24,715 bases of DNA from an uncultured Eubacterium sp. (GTDB taxonomy: Bacteria; Bacillota; Clostridia; Lachnospirales; Lachnospiraceae), in assembly GCA_910586045.1 (NCBI GenBank), contig CAJUIH010000042.1:1-24715 (forward strand), given 5' to 3'. Within the stretch, counting starts at the first letter, position 1; each line of letters opens with the position of its first letter. The notes below the pieces were generated by a model. That model had not been told where the DNA came from, searched no databases, and saw nothing but the letters and a program-made list of their open reading frames with translations. Positions 1-8,808 of the stretch are shown here, piece by piece. The translations under genes and the position numbers were made by a program.

Positions 1-9
1 AATGCCCGA

Positions 10-38
10 TTGCAAATCATTGCCATATGTTATATAAT
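10..38 (+). promoter_or_regulatory. Sigma-A type promoter of the phosphorelay operon
   Basis: A -35 box TTGCAA (10-15) and a perfect -10 box TATAAT (33-38) are separated by exactly 17 bases. Transcription would start near position 45, leaving a leader of about 55 bases before the response regulator. The leader carries a full AGGAGGT ribosome binding site at 89-95. No operator is obvious. Confidence 0.75.
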
Positions 39-99
39 AGGAACAACGAGTGCCCCAGGCAATCTTTTTAAAAGTATTTCAAAAGTCTAGGAGGTAAGT

Positions 100-969
100 A
101 TGAAGTACAGAGCGTTATTAATGGGCAACAACCGTGCCATCATCGATGATATGTTCGTTCATTTAAATGAATACTTTGAACTGCAGAGCGTTTCCAGCCG
201 CTTCGATGATATTGCCAGCCATTTAAAGTATTTTCAGCCGCACGCGGTCATTTACTGCATGCATAACGAAACACGAGACACGATGTCCCAGCTCATTACC
301 ATCAAACGTGATAAAGTAAAACGTCAAACCCTGTTTGCTATCGTTGCAACACAGGATGACTGTGACGAATTTCGTAAAATGTCCGCCAATACCGCGGACT
401 TGGAACTGGTGAAACCGATAACCGCGCTCCAGATTGCCGACCGGATCACAAAATATCTGGATACCAACCTGCATGTGCAGGAAAATGATCTGGAGGATGT
501 ACTGCAGGAGATGCGTTCGGAATCATCCAAACAAGTGGAAGCGCAAAAGCCGGGTTCTATATTAAACGACTTAAACTCCCTGCTCACGCCTAATGCACAG
601 GCAAATATGCGCAAACATATCCTTGTCGTAGATGACGATTTTCGTATGCTCAAGCTTATTAAGCGTTATCTGGAAGACAGCTATGACATTGCCACCGCAA
701 TTAACGGAAAAGTGGCGTTAAAATTCCTCGAAAATAAAATGACAAACCTGATTTTGCTTGATTACGAAATGCCGGAAGAAAACGGGCCTGCGGTTCTGGA
801 AAAACTGCGCCAGAACCCCATTACAAATGAAATCCCCGTTATATTCTTGACCGGCATCAACGACCGCAAAAAAATACAGCAGGTGCTCGCTTTAAAACCG
901 CAGGGATATCTTTTGAAACCAATAGACCACACCAAACTGATCGAAGCGATTGAAAAAACGATTGGATAG
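100..969 (+). CDS. Response regulator with tandem receiver-like domains and no output domain
   Basis: This 289-residue cytoplasmic protein is a two-component response regulator. The C-terminal receiver (about residues 171-289) has all the conserved residues: the acidic cluster at D178-D180, the phospho-acceptor D221 in LILLDYEMP, T251 and K273 in LLKPID. The N-terminal part (1-120) has receiver-like spacing, with AVIYCMHNE where the aspartate strand should be and K105-P106 in LVKPI, but it lacks the phospho-acceptor aspartate. I read it as a pseudo-receiver. A polar linker at about 125-168 joins the two. There is no HTH, GGDEF, EAL or HD-GYP output domain, so it may work through protein contacts or pass phosphate on. 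It leads the operon, starts 5 bases after AGGAGGT, and ends 23 bases before the first hybrid kinase. The kinases are its likely partners. Confidence 0.85.
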   Translation: MKYRALLMGNNRAIIDDMFVHLNEYFELQSVSSRFDDIASHLKYFQPHAVIYCMHNETRDTMSQLITIKRDKVKRQTLFAIVATQDDCDEFRKMSANTADLELVKPITALQIADRITKYLDTNLHVQENDLEDVLQEMRSESSKQVEAQKPGSILNDLNSLLTPNAQANMRKHILVVDDDFRMLKLIKRYLEDSYDIATAINGKVALKFLENKMTNLILLDYEMPEENGPAVLEKLRQNPITNEIPVIFLTGINDRKKIQQVLALKPQGYLLKPIDHTKLIEAIEKTIG

Positions 970-992
970 TCAAAGCCCGGAGGACTGCTTTT

Positions 993-3698
993 ATGGAAGA
1001 AACTTTATATCTCACCGAACTGATAGATATTTCGATCTTACAGGAAATGCAGGATTCTTTTACCAAAATGACAAAAATTGCGGCTTTTATCACAGACGGC
1101 AAAGGCGGCCATGTAACCGAAGGGTCCCGTCTTTCTGATTTCTGCATGAAATTTACCCGCGCTGTCCCGGAAGGATGCAAACGCTGCAACGCATGTGATA
1201 TCAACAGCGCACAGGCGGCTTATCAAAACGGTTCGGTCGTTACCTACCACTGCCATACAGGACTGATGAATTTTGCCGCGCCGATCATTATAGACGGGAA
1301 ACTGATCGCCTGTTTTCATGGCGGGCAGTTTTTAAATCTCCCTCCCGATGATAAAAAGCTGGCTAAGATCGCCGTAGAACTGGGTTTGGATCCAGACGCT
1401 TATATTTTTGCATACCATAAGCTTCCGATCCTGGAACAGTCGCAGATCCGCAGGGCATGCCTGTTTTTACATACCATTACGGACGCCCTGTCCAGTATTG
1501 CCTACCATAATTATGTCATCCTGGAGGAAAATGCCAAAATCCGTCGGGCGACGAATCTGAAATCAGACTTTCTGGCGAATATGAGCCATGAAATACGTAC
1601 CCCGATGAACGCGATTATCGGAATGGCGGAAATGGCGCTGCGTGAGGAACTGCCGATCGCCGCCCACGACTATGTCAGCCAGATTAAAAGCTCCGGCAAA
1701 AACCTCCTTATGATCATCAATGACATTCTGGATTTTTCCAAAATGGAATCCGGAAAAATGGAAATCAATATGACGGAATATGCGCCGATGTCTTTAATCA
1801 ACGATGTCGCAAATATTATGATGACGCACATCGGCAAAAAAGATGTGCAGTTGATCCTGGACGTTTCCCCGGATATTCCGCTCGAGCTTTTGGGGGACAG
1901 CCTGCGCATCAAACAAATCCTTGTAAACCTGTCCAACAACGCCATTAAATTTACAAAAAAAGGATATATTACGGTCAAAATCGAACCGTCCTGGCGTTCG
2001 GAAGACGAAGTCATTATGAACGTTTCTGTAGAGGATACCGGCATTGGCATAAAAAAGGCGGATAAGGCAAAGCTGTTTCAGTCCTTTCAGCAGCTCGACA
2101 GCAAACGAAACCGGAACCTTGAGGGCACGGGACTCGGCCTTGCGATCAGCCAAAGACTGCTGCACCTGATGATGGGATCGATCAACGTAGAAAGCGAATA
2201 CGGCAAAGGCTCTACATTCTCCTTTCAGCTACCGCAGCGCATTACCCGTGCCAAACCCAGTATTACACTGAAAAACCCTGCGCCTTCTACAGCCGCGGGG
2301 CTGATTTCGGATCCGGTATTCCATGCGCAGCTACGCAAAGACATCGTTCGGCTGAGTATTCATTATACGGCGCTGGAATTTGAAGAAGACCTGATCAGCT
2401 TAAAAGACCAGCAATGTGAGTTTTTATTTATTGAACACCCGATGTTTTCGGAAACCGTTAAAAATTTTGTACGGGAACATCCTGAAATTGTATGTGTTTT
2501 GATTATTGATTTTTATGAATCCGCGGCCCTGTACCAGGACCTGCCGCAAATGCTGGTTGTAAAGAAACCTATTTATTCCCTGAACCTTTCGATGATTTTC
2601 AACAAAGAAAACCTGCATGCCAAATACAGCAATGTAACCGATGAAGATTACGAATTTATAGCGCCGGAAGCCAAAATCCTGATTGTTGACGACAATGCCG
2701 TAAACCTGACTGTCGCGGAAGGACTGTTAAAACCACTGCAGCTTAAAATCGATACTGCTCTCAGCGGAAAAGAAGCCATTAAAATGATTGCAGCCAAACA
2801 ATACGACCTGATTTTTATGGACCATCAGATGCCGGAATTAAACGGCATTGAAACGACGCATATTATCCGGCGTTTTCATGAAGAATACACCTCCGTTCCG
2901 ATTATTGCTTTTTCCGCCAATTCTTCGACCGAAATCGAAATGATGTTTTTAAACGAGGGATTAAACGACTGCGTCGGAAAACCATTTGAACTGCGTATCT
3001 TAATTTCAAAATTAAAACGATGGCTTCCAAAAGAAAAAATCCAAAAAATAAACGAAGAGCAAAAGCCGCAGCAGACAGAACCGGAAAACGTATCGATTTC
3101 CATCGAAGGCCTCGATACCCAGGCAGCGTTAAAACTGCTGGGCAGCGAAAAACTGCTGTGGGTCGTATTAAAAGATTATTACAAGGTCATCCGCTGTAAA
3201 GCGGAAAAAATACACGCTTTGGAACAGCAGGAAGACTGGAAAAACTACACGATCGAAGTACATGCCTTAAAAAGCGCTTCCCGGCAGATTGGAGCCACGG
3301 AACTGGCTTCCCTTGCCGCCGATATGGAAAAAGCGGGAAACGACAAAAACGCGGCGCTGATCCACCAGCACACTGCTTATCTGCTGGAACAGTACCTGCA
3401 TTTTGACCATATTCTGGCCCCTTATTTTATGGAGCAGAATGGTTCCACGGAAAACCAGGAGCCCATCCCGCCGGAAACATTGCGGCAGGCGTTTGAAAAC
3501 CTGCGCAGCGCAATGGAAGAACTGAATATGGACGGCATGGATTCCGTTATTCAAGACCTGGCCCCATACTATTATGAAAACGAACAGCTTGAACTGTATA
3601 AAAAGCTCAAAAATGCAGTCGAAGAACTGGATGTGGATTCCTGTGCATCCATTCTTTCCGAATGGGAACAACAACTGGACAAACAAGTCACACAATGA
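993..3698 (+). CDS. PocR-domain hybrid sensor histidine kinase (HisKA-HATPase-pseudoREC-REC-Hpt), copy 1
   Basis: This 901-residue protein appears soluble, with no transmembrane segment visible. Residues about 8-170 form a PocR-type sensor with a cysteine cluster (C62, C65, C68, C87) and HTGLMNFAAPI. PocR domains are thought to bind small hydrocarbon-like ligands. The HisKA H-box has H199 in NMSHEIRTP. The HATPase has the N box (N315/N316), DTGIG (348-352) and GTGLGL (378-383). Residues about 435-545 look like a receiver that has lost its aspartate but keeps KKP at 524-526. An intact receiver follows, with D566/D567, D610 in FMDHQMPE and K663. An Hpt domain carries H757 in EVHALKSAS. The last 80 or so residues are an acidic helical extension shared with the next gene. 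The start has GGAGG nine bases upstream. Kinase identity is certain from the motifs; the ligand is unknown. Confidence 0.93.
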   Translation: MEETLYLTELIDISILQEMQDSFTKMTKIAAFITDGKGGHVTEGSRLSDFCMKFTRAVPEGCKRCNACDINSAQAAYQNGSVVTYHCHTGLMNFAAPIIIDGKLIACFHGGQFLNLPPDDKKLAKIAVELGLDPDAYIFAYHKLPILEQSQIRRACLFLHTITDALSSIAYHNYVILEENAKIRRATNLKSDFLANMSHEIRTPMNAIIGMAEMALREELPIAAHDYVSQIKSSGKNLLMIINDILDFSKMESGKMEINMTEYAPMSLINDVANIMMTHIGKKDVQLILDVSPDIPLELLGDSLRIKQILVNLSNNAIKFTKKGYITVKIEPSWRSEDEVIMNVSVEDTGIGIKKADKAKLFQSFQQLDSKRNRNLEGTGLGLAISQRLLHLMMGSINVESEYGKGSTFSFQLPQRITRAKPSITLKNPAPSTAAGLISDPVFHAQLRKDIVRLSIHYTALEFEEDLISLKDQQCEFLFIEHPMFSETVKNFVREHPEIVCVLIIDFYESAALYQDLPQMLVVKKPIYSLNLSMIFNKENLHAKYSNVTDEDYEFIAPEAKILIVDDNAVNLTVAEGLLKPLQLKIDTALSGKEAIKMIAAKQYDLIFMDHQMPELNGIETTHIIRRFHEEYTSVPIIAFSANSSTEIEMMFLNEGLNDCVGKPFELRILISKLKRWLPKEKIQKINEEQKPQQTEPENVSISIEGLDTQAALKLLGSEKLLWVVLKDYYKVIRCKAEKIHALEQQEDWKNYTIEVHALKSASRQIGATELASLAADMEKAGNDKNAALIHQHTAYLLEQYLHFDHILAPYFMEQNGSTENQEPIPPETLRQAFENLRSAMEELNMDGMDSVIQDLAPYYYENEQLELYKKLKNAVEELDVDSCASILSEWEQQLDKQVTQ

Positions 3699-3706
3699 GG
3701 CGAATC

Positions 3707-6394
3707 ATGGAATTAGAAAATGAACTGAACCTGATCGATTTAATAGATGCGGACACACTGACTACGATTCAGACCGCTTTCTGTGAAATGACGCAAATGT
3801 CCGCAGGCGTATCCGATTCACAGGGCGTACGCATTACCGCTACACAAAAGCATAATGAATTTTGTCAATTGATCCGAAATTCCCCTATTGGGCGCAGCCG
3901 GTGCGAAAACTGTGACAAACAGGGCGCAAAAATGGCAAGAGAACACAATTCCGCCGTTTTTTACCGCTGCCATGCCGGACTGATCGATTTTGCCGCTCCG
4001 ATTCAGATTTTAGACCAGATCAAAGGCTGTTTTGTCGGCGGGCAGGTATTGATGCAGGACCCCGACGAACAGGAAGCGCTTCGTATCGCACAGGAAATCA
4101 ATATCGAACCAAAGCTTTATCTGGAAGCGCTTCACAAGATCCCGATCGTTTCCCAGCAGCAGATCAACGAAGCCGCCGATTTCCTGTATACGCTGTCTCA
4201 TATTATATCAAATATCGGAAACAGCCGTTACAAAATACTGCAGACAAACGCGGAACTCGGACAGGCGACACAGACAAAATCCGACTTCCTGGCCAATATG
4301 AGCCATGAAATCCGCACGCCGATGAACGCGATTATCGGCATGTCAGAAATGGCGATGCGCGAATCGCTGCCCGCCGTTGCCGTTGATTATTTAAACCAGA
4401 TCAAAGCAGCCGGGCAGACACTGTTAACGATTATTAACGATATTTTGGATTTCTCCAAAATTGAATCCGGTGAAATCGAGATCCATGCGACAGAATACTC
4501 TCCTACCTCCCTGATTTCGGATATTATCAGTGCCATTACAACCAGGCTGGAGTCAAAGGATGTTGAATTTGTCGTAGACCTTTCCCCGGACCTGCCAAGC
4601 GCCCTGCTCGGGGATCATATCCGCTTAAACCAGATTATATTAAATCTGACCAATAACGCGGTGAAATTTACCAAACACGGGTTTATCAAATTACAGATCA
4701 AATATGAACGCAGCCAGGACCAGGAATTAAATCTCCTAATCAGCGTAGAAGATACCGGCATCGGCATCCACAAAAACGATATCGGCAGGCTTTTCGACGC
4801 GTTTAAACGCATTGACCAGCTAAAAAACAGAAACATCGAAGGATCCGGTCTGGGACTGGCCATTACGAAGCAGCTTTTAACACAGATGCACGGCGATATC
4901 AAGGTAGAGAGTAAATACGGCGTCGGCAGCCGTTTTTCTTTCACACTTCCGCAGGAAATCATACACGATACCCCGATTACCGCGGTAAAAGACACCAAAA
5001 ACCTAAGCGCTGCCGGTCTGATCGACAATATGCATACCGCCGGCCAGCTCCAACTGGACGTTGAACGCCTGGGCGTATCCTATATGCCGATCGAATCAGA
5101 ACGGGAATTAAAACTGCTGTCCAAGTACAAAATCAACTACCTTTTTATTGAACTTTCCAAATTTTCGGACACAGTCGAAAACTTTGTACGGCGTACCCCG
5201 TCGATTACGGCAATCCTGATGATCGGCTTTCAAACGATACTCGAGTACGATATTCCAAACCTGATTGTCTTGCGCAAACCGCTTTATACGATGACGATTG
5301 CCGCTCTTTTTAATAAAGAACTGTTTACAGAAGAACCAAGCGAACCCGCAAAAGAAGATAACCCGTTTGACTTTATCGCCCCGGATGCACAGGTATTAAT
5401 TGTAGATGATAATGCCATCAACCTGACCGTCGCTGCGGGCCTGCTCGAACCGCTGAATATGCAGATCGATACGGCGCTGAGCGCCAAAGACGCGATCGAA
5501 AAAATTGCCCGCCATACGTATGACCTGATTTTTATGGACCATATGATGCCGGAAGTCGACGGCGTAGAAGCCACGCATATTATCCGCCGTTTTTATACCA
5601 ATTATAATAATGTGCCGATCATCGCGTTAACCGCAAATGCGGTCGGGGGTACGGAAAAGATGTTTCTGCGCGAAGGGATGAATGACTTTGTCCCAAAACC
5701 AATTGAACTGCGCGTCATCCTCCAAAAGCTGCGCCGCTGGCTGCCAGAGAATAAAATCCAGCCGATTACGCCGACTTCAGGCGGCCAGCAGCCGCAGGCA
5801 CTGTCCATAGAAATCGAGGCATTGGATACGCAGTCCGCATTAAAGCTTTTGGGAAGTGAAAAACTTTTCTGGGAAGTATTAAAAGATTATTACCAGGTCA
5901 TTCCAAAGAAAGCCGCGCTGATCCGCGATCTGGAACAGGCACAAGACTGGAAAAATTATACGATCGAAGTCCACGCCCTTAAAAGCGCTTCCCGCCAAAT
6001 CGGCGCTACAGAACTGGCCGCTATCGCGGCCCGTATGGAGCAGGCAGGCAATGAGCAGGATGCGGAAATGATCCATCAGTTTACACCGGGTATGCTGGAA
6101 CAATATCTTACGTATGAAAAAATATTACAGCAATATTTCCCGCAGGAGCCCGAAAAAAATGCGGCGGACCGCCCGCTTGCCTCATCCGAAGACCTGCGTC
6201 AGTTCTTCGGGCTGCTTCGCTCGGCATTTGAAAATCTGGACATGGATCAGATGGAAGAAGTTATTGCGCAGATGAAGCAATACCGCTATGCCAAAAACCA
6301 GGAAGAATTGTTTACGCAGTTATGCGGGGCTGTGGAAGAGATTGATACGGATGCGAGTGAAGATATTTTAAAGATGTGGGAGACGAAATTGTAG
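3707..6394 (+). CDS. PocR-domain hybrid sensor histidine kinase, copy 2
   Basis: This 895-residue paralogue of the preceding gene has the same domain order. The PocR-type sensor (about 9-170) has C66, C69, C88 and C108. The HisKA His is H200, and the HATPase has DTGIG (349-353) and GSGLGL (379-384). A degenerate receiver with RKP (523-525) follows at about 437-545. The true receiver has D567/D568, D611 in FMDHMMPE and K664. Hpt His is H756, and the acidic helical tail is also present. The start at 3707 was chosen because GAGG lies six bases upstream and the N-terminus then aligns with copy 1. An upstream in-frame ATG at 3695 overlaps the copy 1 stop as ATGA and cannot be excluded. The sensor domains have diverged more than the kinase and Hpt parts, so the two kinases may read different ligands and feed the same regulator. 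A terminator follows 17 bases after the stop. Confidence 0.93.
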   Translation: MELENELNLIDLIDADTLTTIQTAFCEMTQMSAGVSDSQGVRITATQKHNEFCQLIRNSPIGRSRCENCDKQGAKMAREHNSAVFYRCHAGLIDFAAPIQILDQIKGCFVGGQVLMQDPDEQEALRIAQEINIEPKLYLEALHKIPIVSQQQINEAADFLYTLSHIISNIGNSRYKILQTNAELGQATQTKSDFLANMSHEIRTPMNAIIGMSEMAMRESLPAVAVDYLNQIKAAGQTLLTIINDILDFSKIESGEIEIHATEYSPTSLISDIISAITTRLESKDVEFVVDLSPDLPSALLGDHIRLNQIILNLTNNAVKFTKHGFIKLQIKYERSQDQELNLLISVEDTGIGIHKNDIGRLFDAFKRIDQLKNRNIEGSGLGLAITKQLLTQMHGDIKVESKYGVGSRFSFTLPQEIIHDTPITAVKDTKNLSAAGLIDNMHTAGQLQLDVERLGVSYMPIESERELKLLSKYKINYLFIELSKFSDTVENFVRRTPSITAILMIGFQTILEYDIPNLIVLRKPLYTMTIAALFNKELFTEEPSEPAKEDNPFDFIAPDAQVLIVDDNAINLTVAAGLLEPLNMQIDTALSAKDAIEKIARHTYDLIFMDHMMPEVDGVEATHIIRRFYTNYNNVPIIALTANAVGGTEKMFLREGMNDFVPKPIELRVILQKLRRWLPENKIQPITPTSGGQQPQALSIEIEALDTQSALKLLGSEKLFWEVLKDYYQVIPKKAALIRDLEQAQDWKNYTIEVHALKSASRQIGATELAAIAARMEQAGNEQDAEMIHQFTPGMLEQYLTYEKILQQYFPQEPEKNAADRPLASSEDLRQFFGLLRSAFENLDMDQMEEVIAQMKQYRYAKNQEELFTQLCGAVEEIDTDASEDILKMWETKL

Positions 6395-6410
6395 AAATTA
6401 TTTTTATACC

Positions 6411-6451
6411 GGAAGCTGCCGCGCCGTCTATGGCGTGACAGCTTCCTTTTT
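6411..6451 (+). terminator. Rho-independent terminator of the phosphorelay operon
   Basis: GGAAGCTG at 6411-6418 pairs with CAGCTTCC at 6439-6446. An inner CGCC/GGCG pairing extends the stem, and TTTTT follows at 6447-6451. On the opposite strand the stem is followed by GGTATAAAAA, not a T run, so I read it as serving only the + strand operon. Confidence 0.85.
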
Positions 6452-6492
6452 CGGGTATCCGTGCCCAAAGGAACCGTCCTGAAATAACTTGC

Positions 6493-7686
6493 CTATCGTT
6501 CGCAGGATTTTTCCTCCCCTAAAACCAGCTTCAGAATCCGCTCCGTAGCATGCCCGTCACAAGACGCCATAAACTTCTCCCGAAACCGCTGCACACGCGC
6601 CCGGTCAAAGCGCTCTTCGATATGCAGAATATAATCAATGATTTCTTCATTCGACCGCACTACCGGTCCCGGAGCCAATTCGTGAAAATCATAATAAAAT
6701 CCGCGCCAGTCAAAATAATCCTCCAAATCATACGCATAAAACAGCATCGGCCGCGTAAACAGCGAATATTCAAATACCAGCGAGGAATAATCCGAAATGC
6801 AAATATCGCTGACACATAACAGTTCATCGATCGAAAGCTCTTTGGTTACGTCTTTTGCAAAGTCACGGCAGTCCGGCGGAATGACCGGGGGCTGGCTGAC
6901 AAACGGGTGGTGTTTGCACAGCAGCACGTATTCATGTCCCAGCGCCTTTTTTAACATCGCTGCATCCAGGCAGTCCGGCGACAGGGCTTTCGATGCCTGC
7001 CCGCGGAATGTCGGCGCATACAAAATAACCTTTTTTCCTTTTGCAAACGGCACGCACTGCTTGACATGTTCGTATGCTTTTTTCCGGTAGGCGGAATGGA
7101 AAAATACGTCTGTACGGCTGATCCCGGTCGGCTGCATACAGCCAGGCCTGCCGCCTAGCTGCATAGCCTCTTCATAAGCCCACGTGATTTCCGGGCTGCT
7201 TAATGTCACGTAGGTTGTATTTCCATAATAAGGATATTGTTTCATTTCTTCTGCTGTTTTGCCGTATTTCAGTTCCGCCGTGCTGAATCCGAATTTTTTA
7301 AATGCCCCGCAGGCATGCCAGGTCTGCGTTAAAATCGTCTCTTTACGCATCGGAATACTTCCGATCACATTGCATCCTTCGTTTAAAAATACATATTTGG
7401 CGTCCGCCAGGTCTTTTAACATCGCCGTGCAGCGTCTGGTATATTCCAGCCTGCTTACAAAGCCGCTGCGCAGGTAATGTACGTGAATCCGGTATCTGCC
7501 GTCTTTTTTCAGCTTTTTGTACAGCAACTGAAAACTGTTGGAAATCTGCGGCTCCCGCACTTCTACAAACAGTACCTTATGCTCTTGTACCGGCTTTCGT
7601 GCATGCAGACAATACATACCGCGAAACAGCCCTTGAAAAGTCAAATACCTGCCCCATTCCGAAACTTTATTATTTAATCCTGCCAT
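6493..7686 (-). CDS. CDP-glycerol/ribitol glycerophosphotransferase-family protein (Glyphos_transf), third in operon
   Basis: This 397-residue enzyme belongs to the family (Pfam Glyphos_transf; TagB/TagF/TarL type) that transfers polyol phosphate from a CDP-polyol to a growing teichoic-acid-like chain at the inner face of the membrane. Family motifs are visible: TWHACGAFKKFG from 122, APTFRG (224-229), KHHPFV (258-263), and SDYSSLVFEYS from 298, which matches the CDP-polyol binding loop. It lacks the long N-terminal domain of TarL-type polymerases, so it could be a primase, a single-unit transferase or a short polymerase. It is the last gene of the operon, 19 bases after tarJ, with an AAGGGG ribosome binding site. 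Which CDP-polyol it uses cannot be told from sequence; neighbouring TarI/TarJ make CDP-ribitol the first guess. Confidence 0.88.
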   Translation of the reverse strand: MAGLNNKVSEWGRYLTFQGLFRGMYCLHARKPVQEHKVLFVEVREPQISNSFQLLYKKLKKDGRYRIHVHYLRSGFVSRLEYTRRCTAMLKDLADAKYVFLNEGCNVIGSIPMRKETILTQTWHACGAFKKFGFSTAELKYGKTAEEMKQYPYYGNTTYVTLSSPEITWAYEEAMQLGGRPGCMQPTGISRTDVFFHSAYRKKAYEHVKQCVPFAKGKKVILYAPTFRGQASKALSPDCLDAAMLKKALGHEYVLLCKHHPFVSQPPVIPPDCRDFAKDVTKELSIDELLCVSDICISDYSSLVFEYSLFTRPMLFYAYDLEDYFDWRGFYYDFHELAPGPVVRSNEEIIDYILHIEERFDRARVQRFREKFMASCDGHATERILKLVLGEEKSCER

Positions 7687-7705
7687 GCTTTTTTGTGCCC
7701 CTTTT

Positions 7706-8731
7706 CTACTCGTCCCATATCATAATCGTCTTGCCCATTAATTTGTGGATATCGGCTTCAAACGCATTTTGAATGTCTTTAATATTCCTGACCTGAAATT
7801 CCTCTCCGACAATGTTTTCCAGATAAGCTGTGATCTGCGGCTGGCGGCGGTACAGTTCGATCAGTCCTGTAAAATCGTCTTTTCCGCTGCGGCTGCTACC
7901 AATTATGCGCAGACCCTTTTCCAATACCATACGCGTATTGACCAGTACCGGTTCTTCCGAGACGCCGAGCAGGGCAATCGTCCCTTCCGGACGGATATGG
8001 TCTATGATCTGGCTGATCGCCGACTGCGAGCCGATTCCGCCGACACATTCCAGCGCATGGTCAAAGGAAACCTCCCCCGGTAATTGCGCGGCCAGTTGGA
8101 TTTCGTCTGCAAATGTAAAATAACTTAGTTTTTCCTCATGCACGCCTACAACTGTCAAGTGAACTGACGGGCGCATATAAGATAACAGGAGGGCCGTAAT
8201 ATAGCCCAGATTTCCATCCCCCCATACAGCCACTTCTTCCATCCGTTTATGCGACGCCGCAAAAAAGCGCCGCAGGGCATGGAAGCTGACACTGACCAAT
8301 TCCGTAAATGCCCCGACGCAGGGATGGACCGTTTCCGGGAGCAGTACGATCCGGTCCGGAACGGTACTTACATATTCCTGTAAAAATCCATCCCTGGTGC
8401 TTGCGCAAAAAGCGGAGCTTCGCAGATAATTTTCCGCAATAACCGCATCCTGTTCGGTTGGAATATTGGGGATCATAACGGCCAGTGCGCCTGTTTCCAG
8501 TTTGCCGGACGGATCATAGACGATCCTGCCGATCCCCTCATGAATCAGCGCCATCGGCAGCTTGGCATGCAGAACGCTGTCCGGCCGTGTCCCCTGGTAA
8601 TACCTCTGATCCGCATTGCAGATCGACAAATGGGTCGGCCGGATTAGAATATGCGCATCATCCAATTCTATGTTTTTAAAAACCACCTCAAACTGACGCG
8701 GGCGTTTGAGCTGATATACGGTATTTAACAT
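7706..8731 (-). CDS. tarJ: Ribulose-5-phosphate reductase (TarJ), CDP-ribitol pathway
   Basis: This 341-residue protein of the zinc-type medium-chain dehydrogenase family resembles staphylococcal TarJ almost throughout, as I recall that sequence. TarJ reduces D-ribulose 5-phosphate to D-ribitol 5-phosphate with NADPH, and TarI then activates the product. Visible features include the N-terminal VYQL..PRQFEV signature, C38 in SICNADQRYY as a zinc ligand, H64-E65 in LIHEG, the nucleotide-binding WGDGNLGYITA at 170-180, and the TarJ-typical DHALECVGG and LLGVSE...GSSRSG. The length is normal for the family. It follows tarI after 77 bases and precedes a glycerophosphotransferase gene by 19 bases, which fits a CDP-ribitol supply module. 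The start has AAGGATGG as a ribosome binding site. Confidence 0.92.
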   Translation of the reverse strand: MLNTVYQLKRPRQFEVVFKNIELDDAHILIRPTHLSICNADQRYYQGTRPDSVLHAKLPMALIHEGIGRIVYDPSGKLETGALAVMIPNIPTEQDAVIAENYLRSSAFCASTRDGFLQEYVSTVPDRIVLLPETVHPCVGAFTELVSVSFHALRRFFAASHKRMEEVAVWGDGNLGYITALLLSYMRPSVHLTVVGVHEEKLSYFTFADEIQLAAQLPGEVSFDHALECVGGIGSQSAISQIIDHIRPEGTIALLGVSEEPVLVNTRMVLEKGLRIIGSSRSGKDDFTGLIELYRRQPQITAYLENIVGEEFQVRNIKDIQNAFEADIHKLMGKTIMIWDE

Positions 8732-8765
8732 AATCCATCCTTATTGATTGCTGCGCCAATCCGCG

Positions 8766-8791
8766 GCATAGGGAATCATCCATTCCTATGC
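8766..8791. repeat. Small hairpin between tarI and tarJ
   Basis: GCATAGG (8766-8772) pairs with CCTATGC (8785-8791), and AAT/ATT can extend the stem. No T run follows on either strand, so it is not a standard terminator. It may stabilise or process the operon mRNA, or be chance. Confidence 0.35.
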
Positions 8792-8808
8792 TTTAGACTG
8801 GTACATGT

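Noticed and set aside
6411..6451. Bidirectional use of the terminator for the - strand polymer operon
   Set aside because: On the - strand the stem is followed by GGTATAAAAA and not a T run, so termination from that side is not supported.
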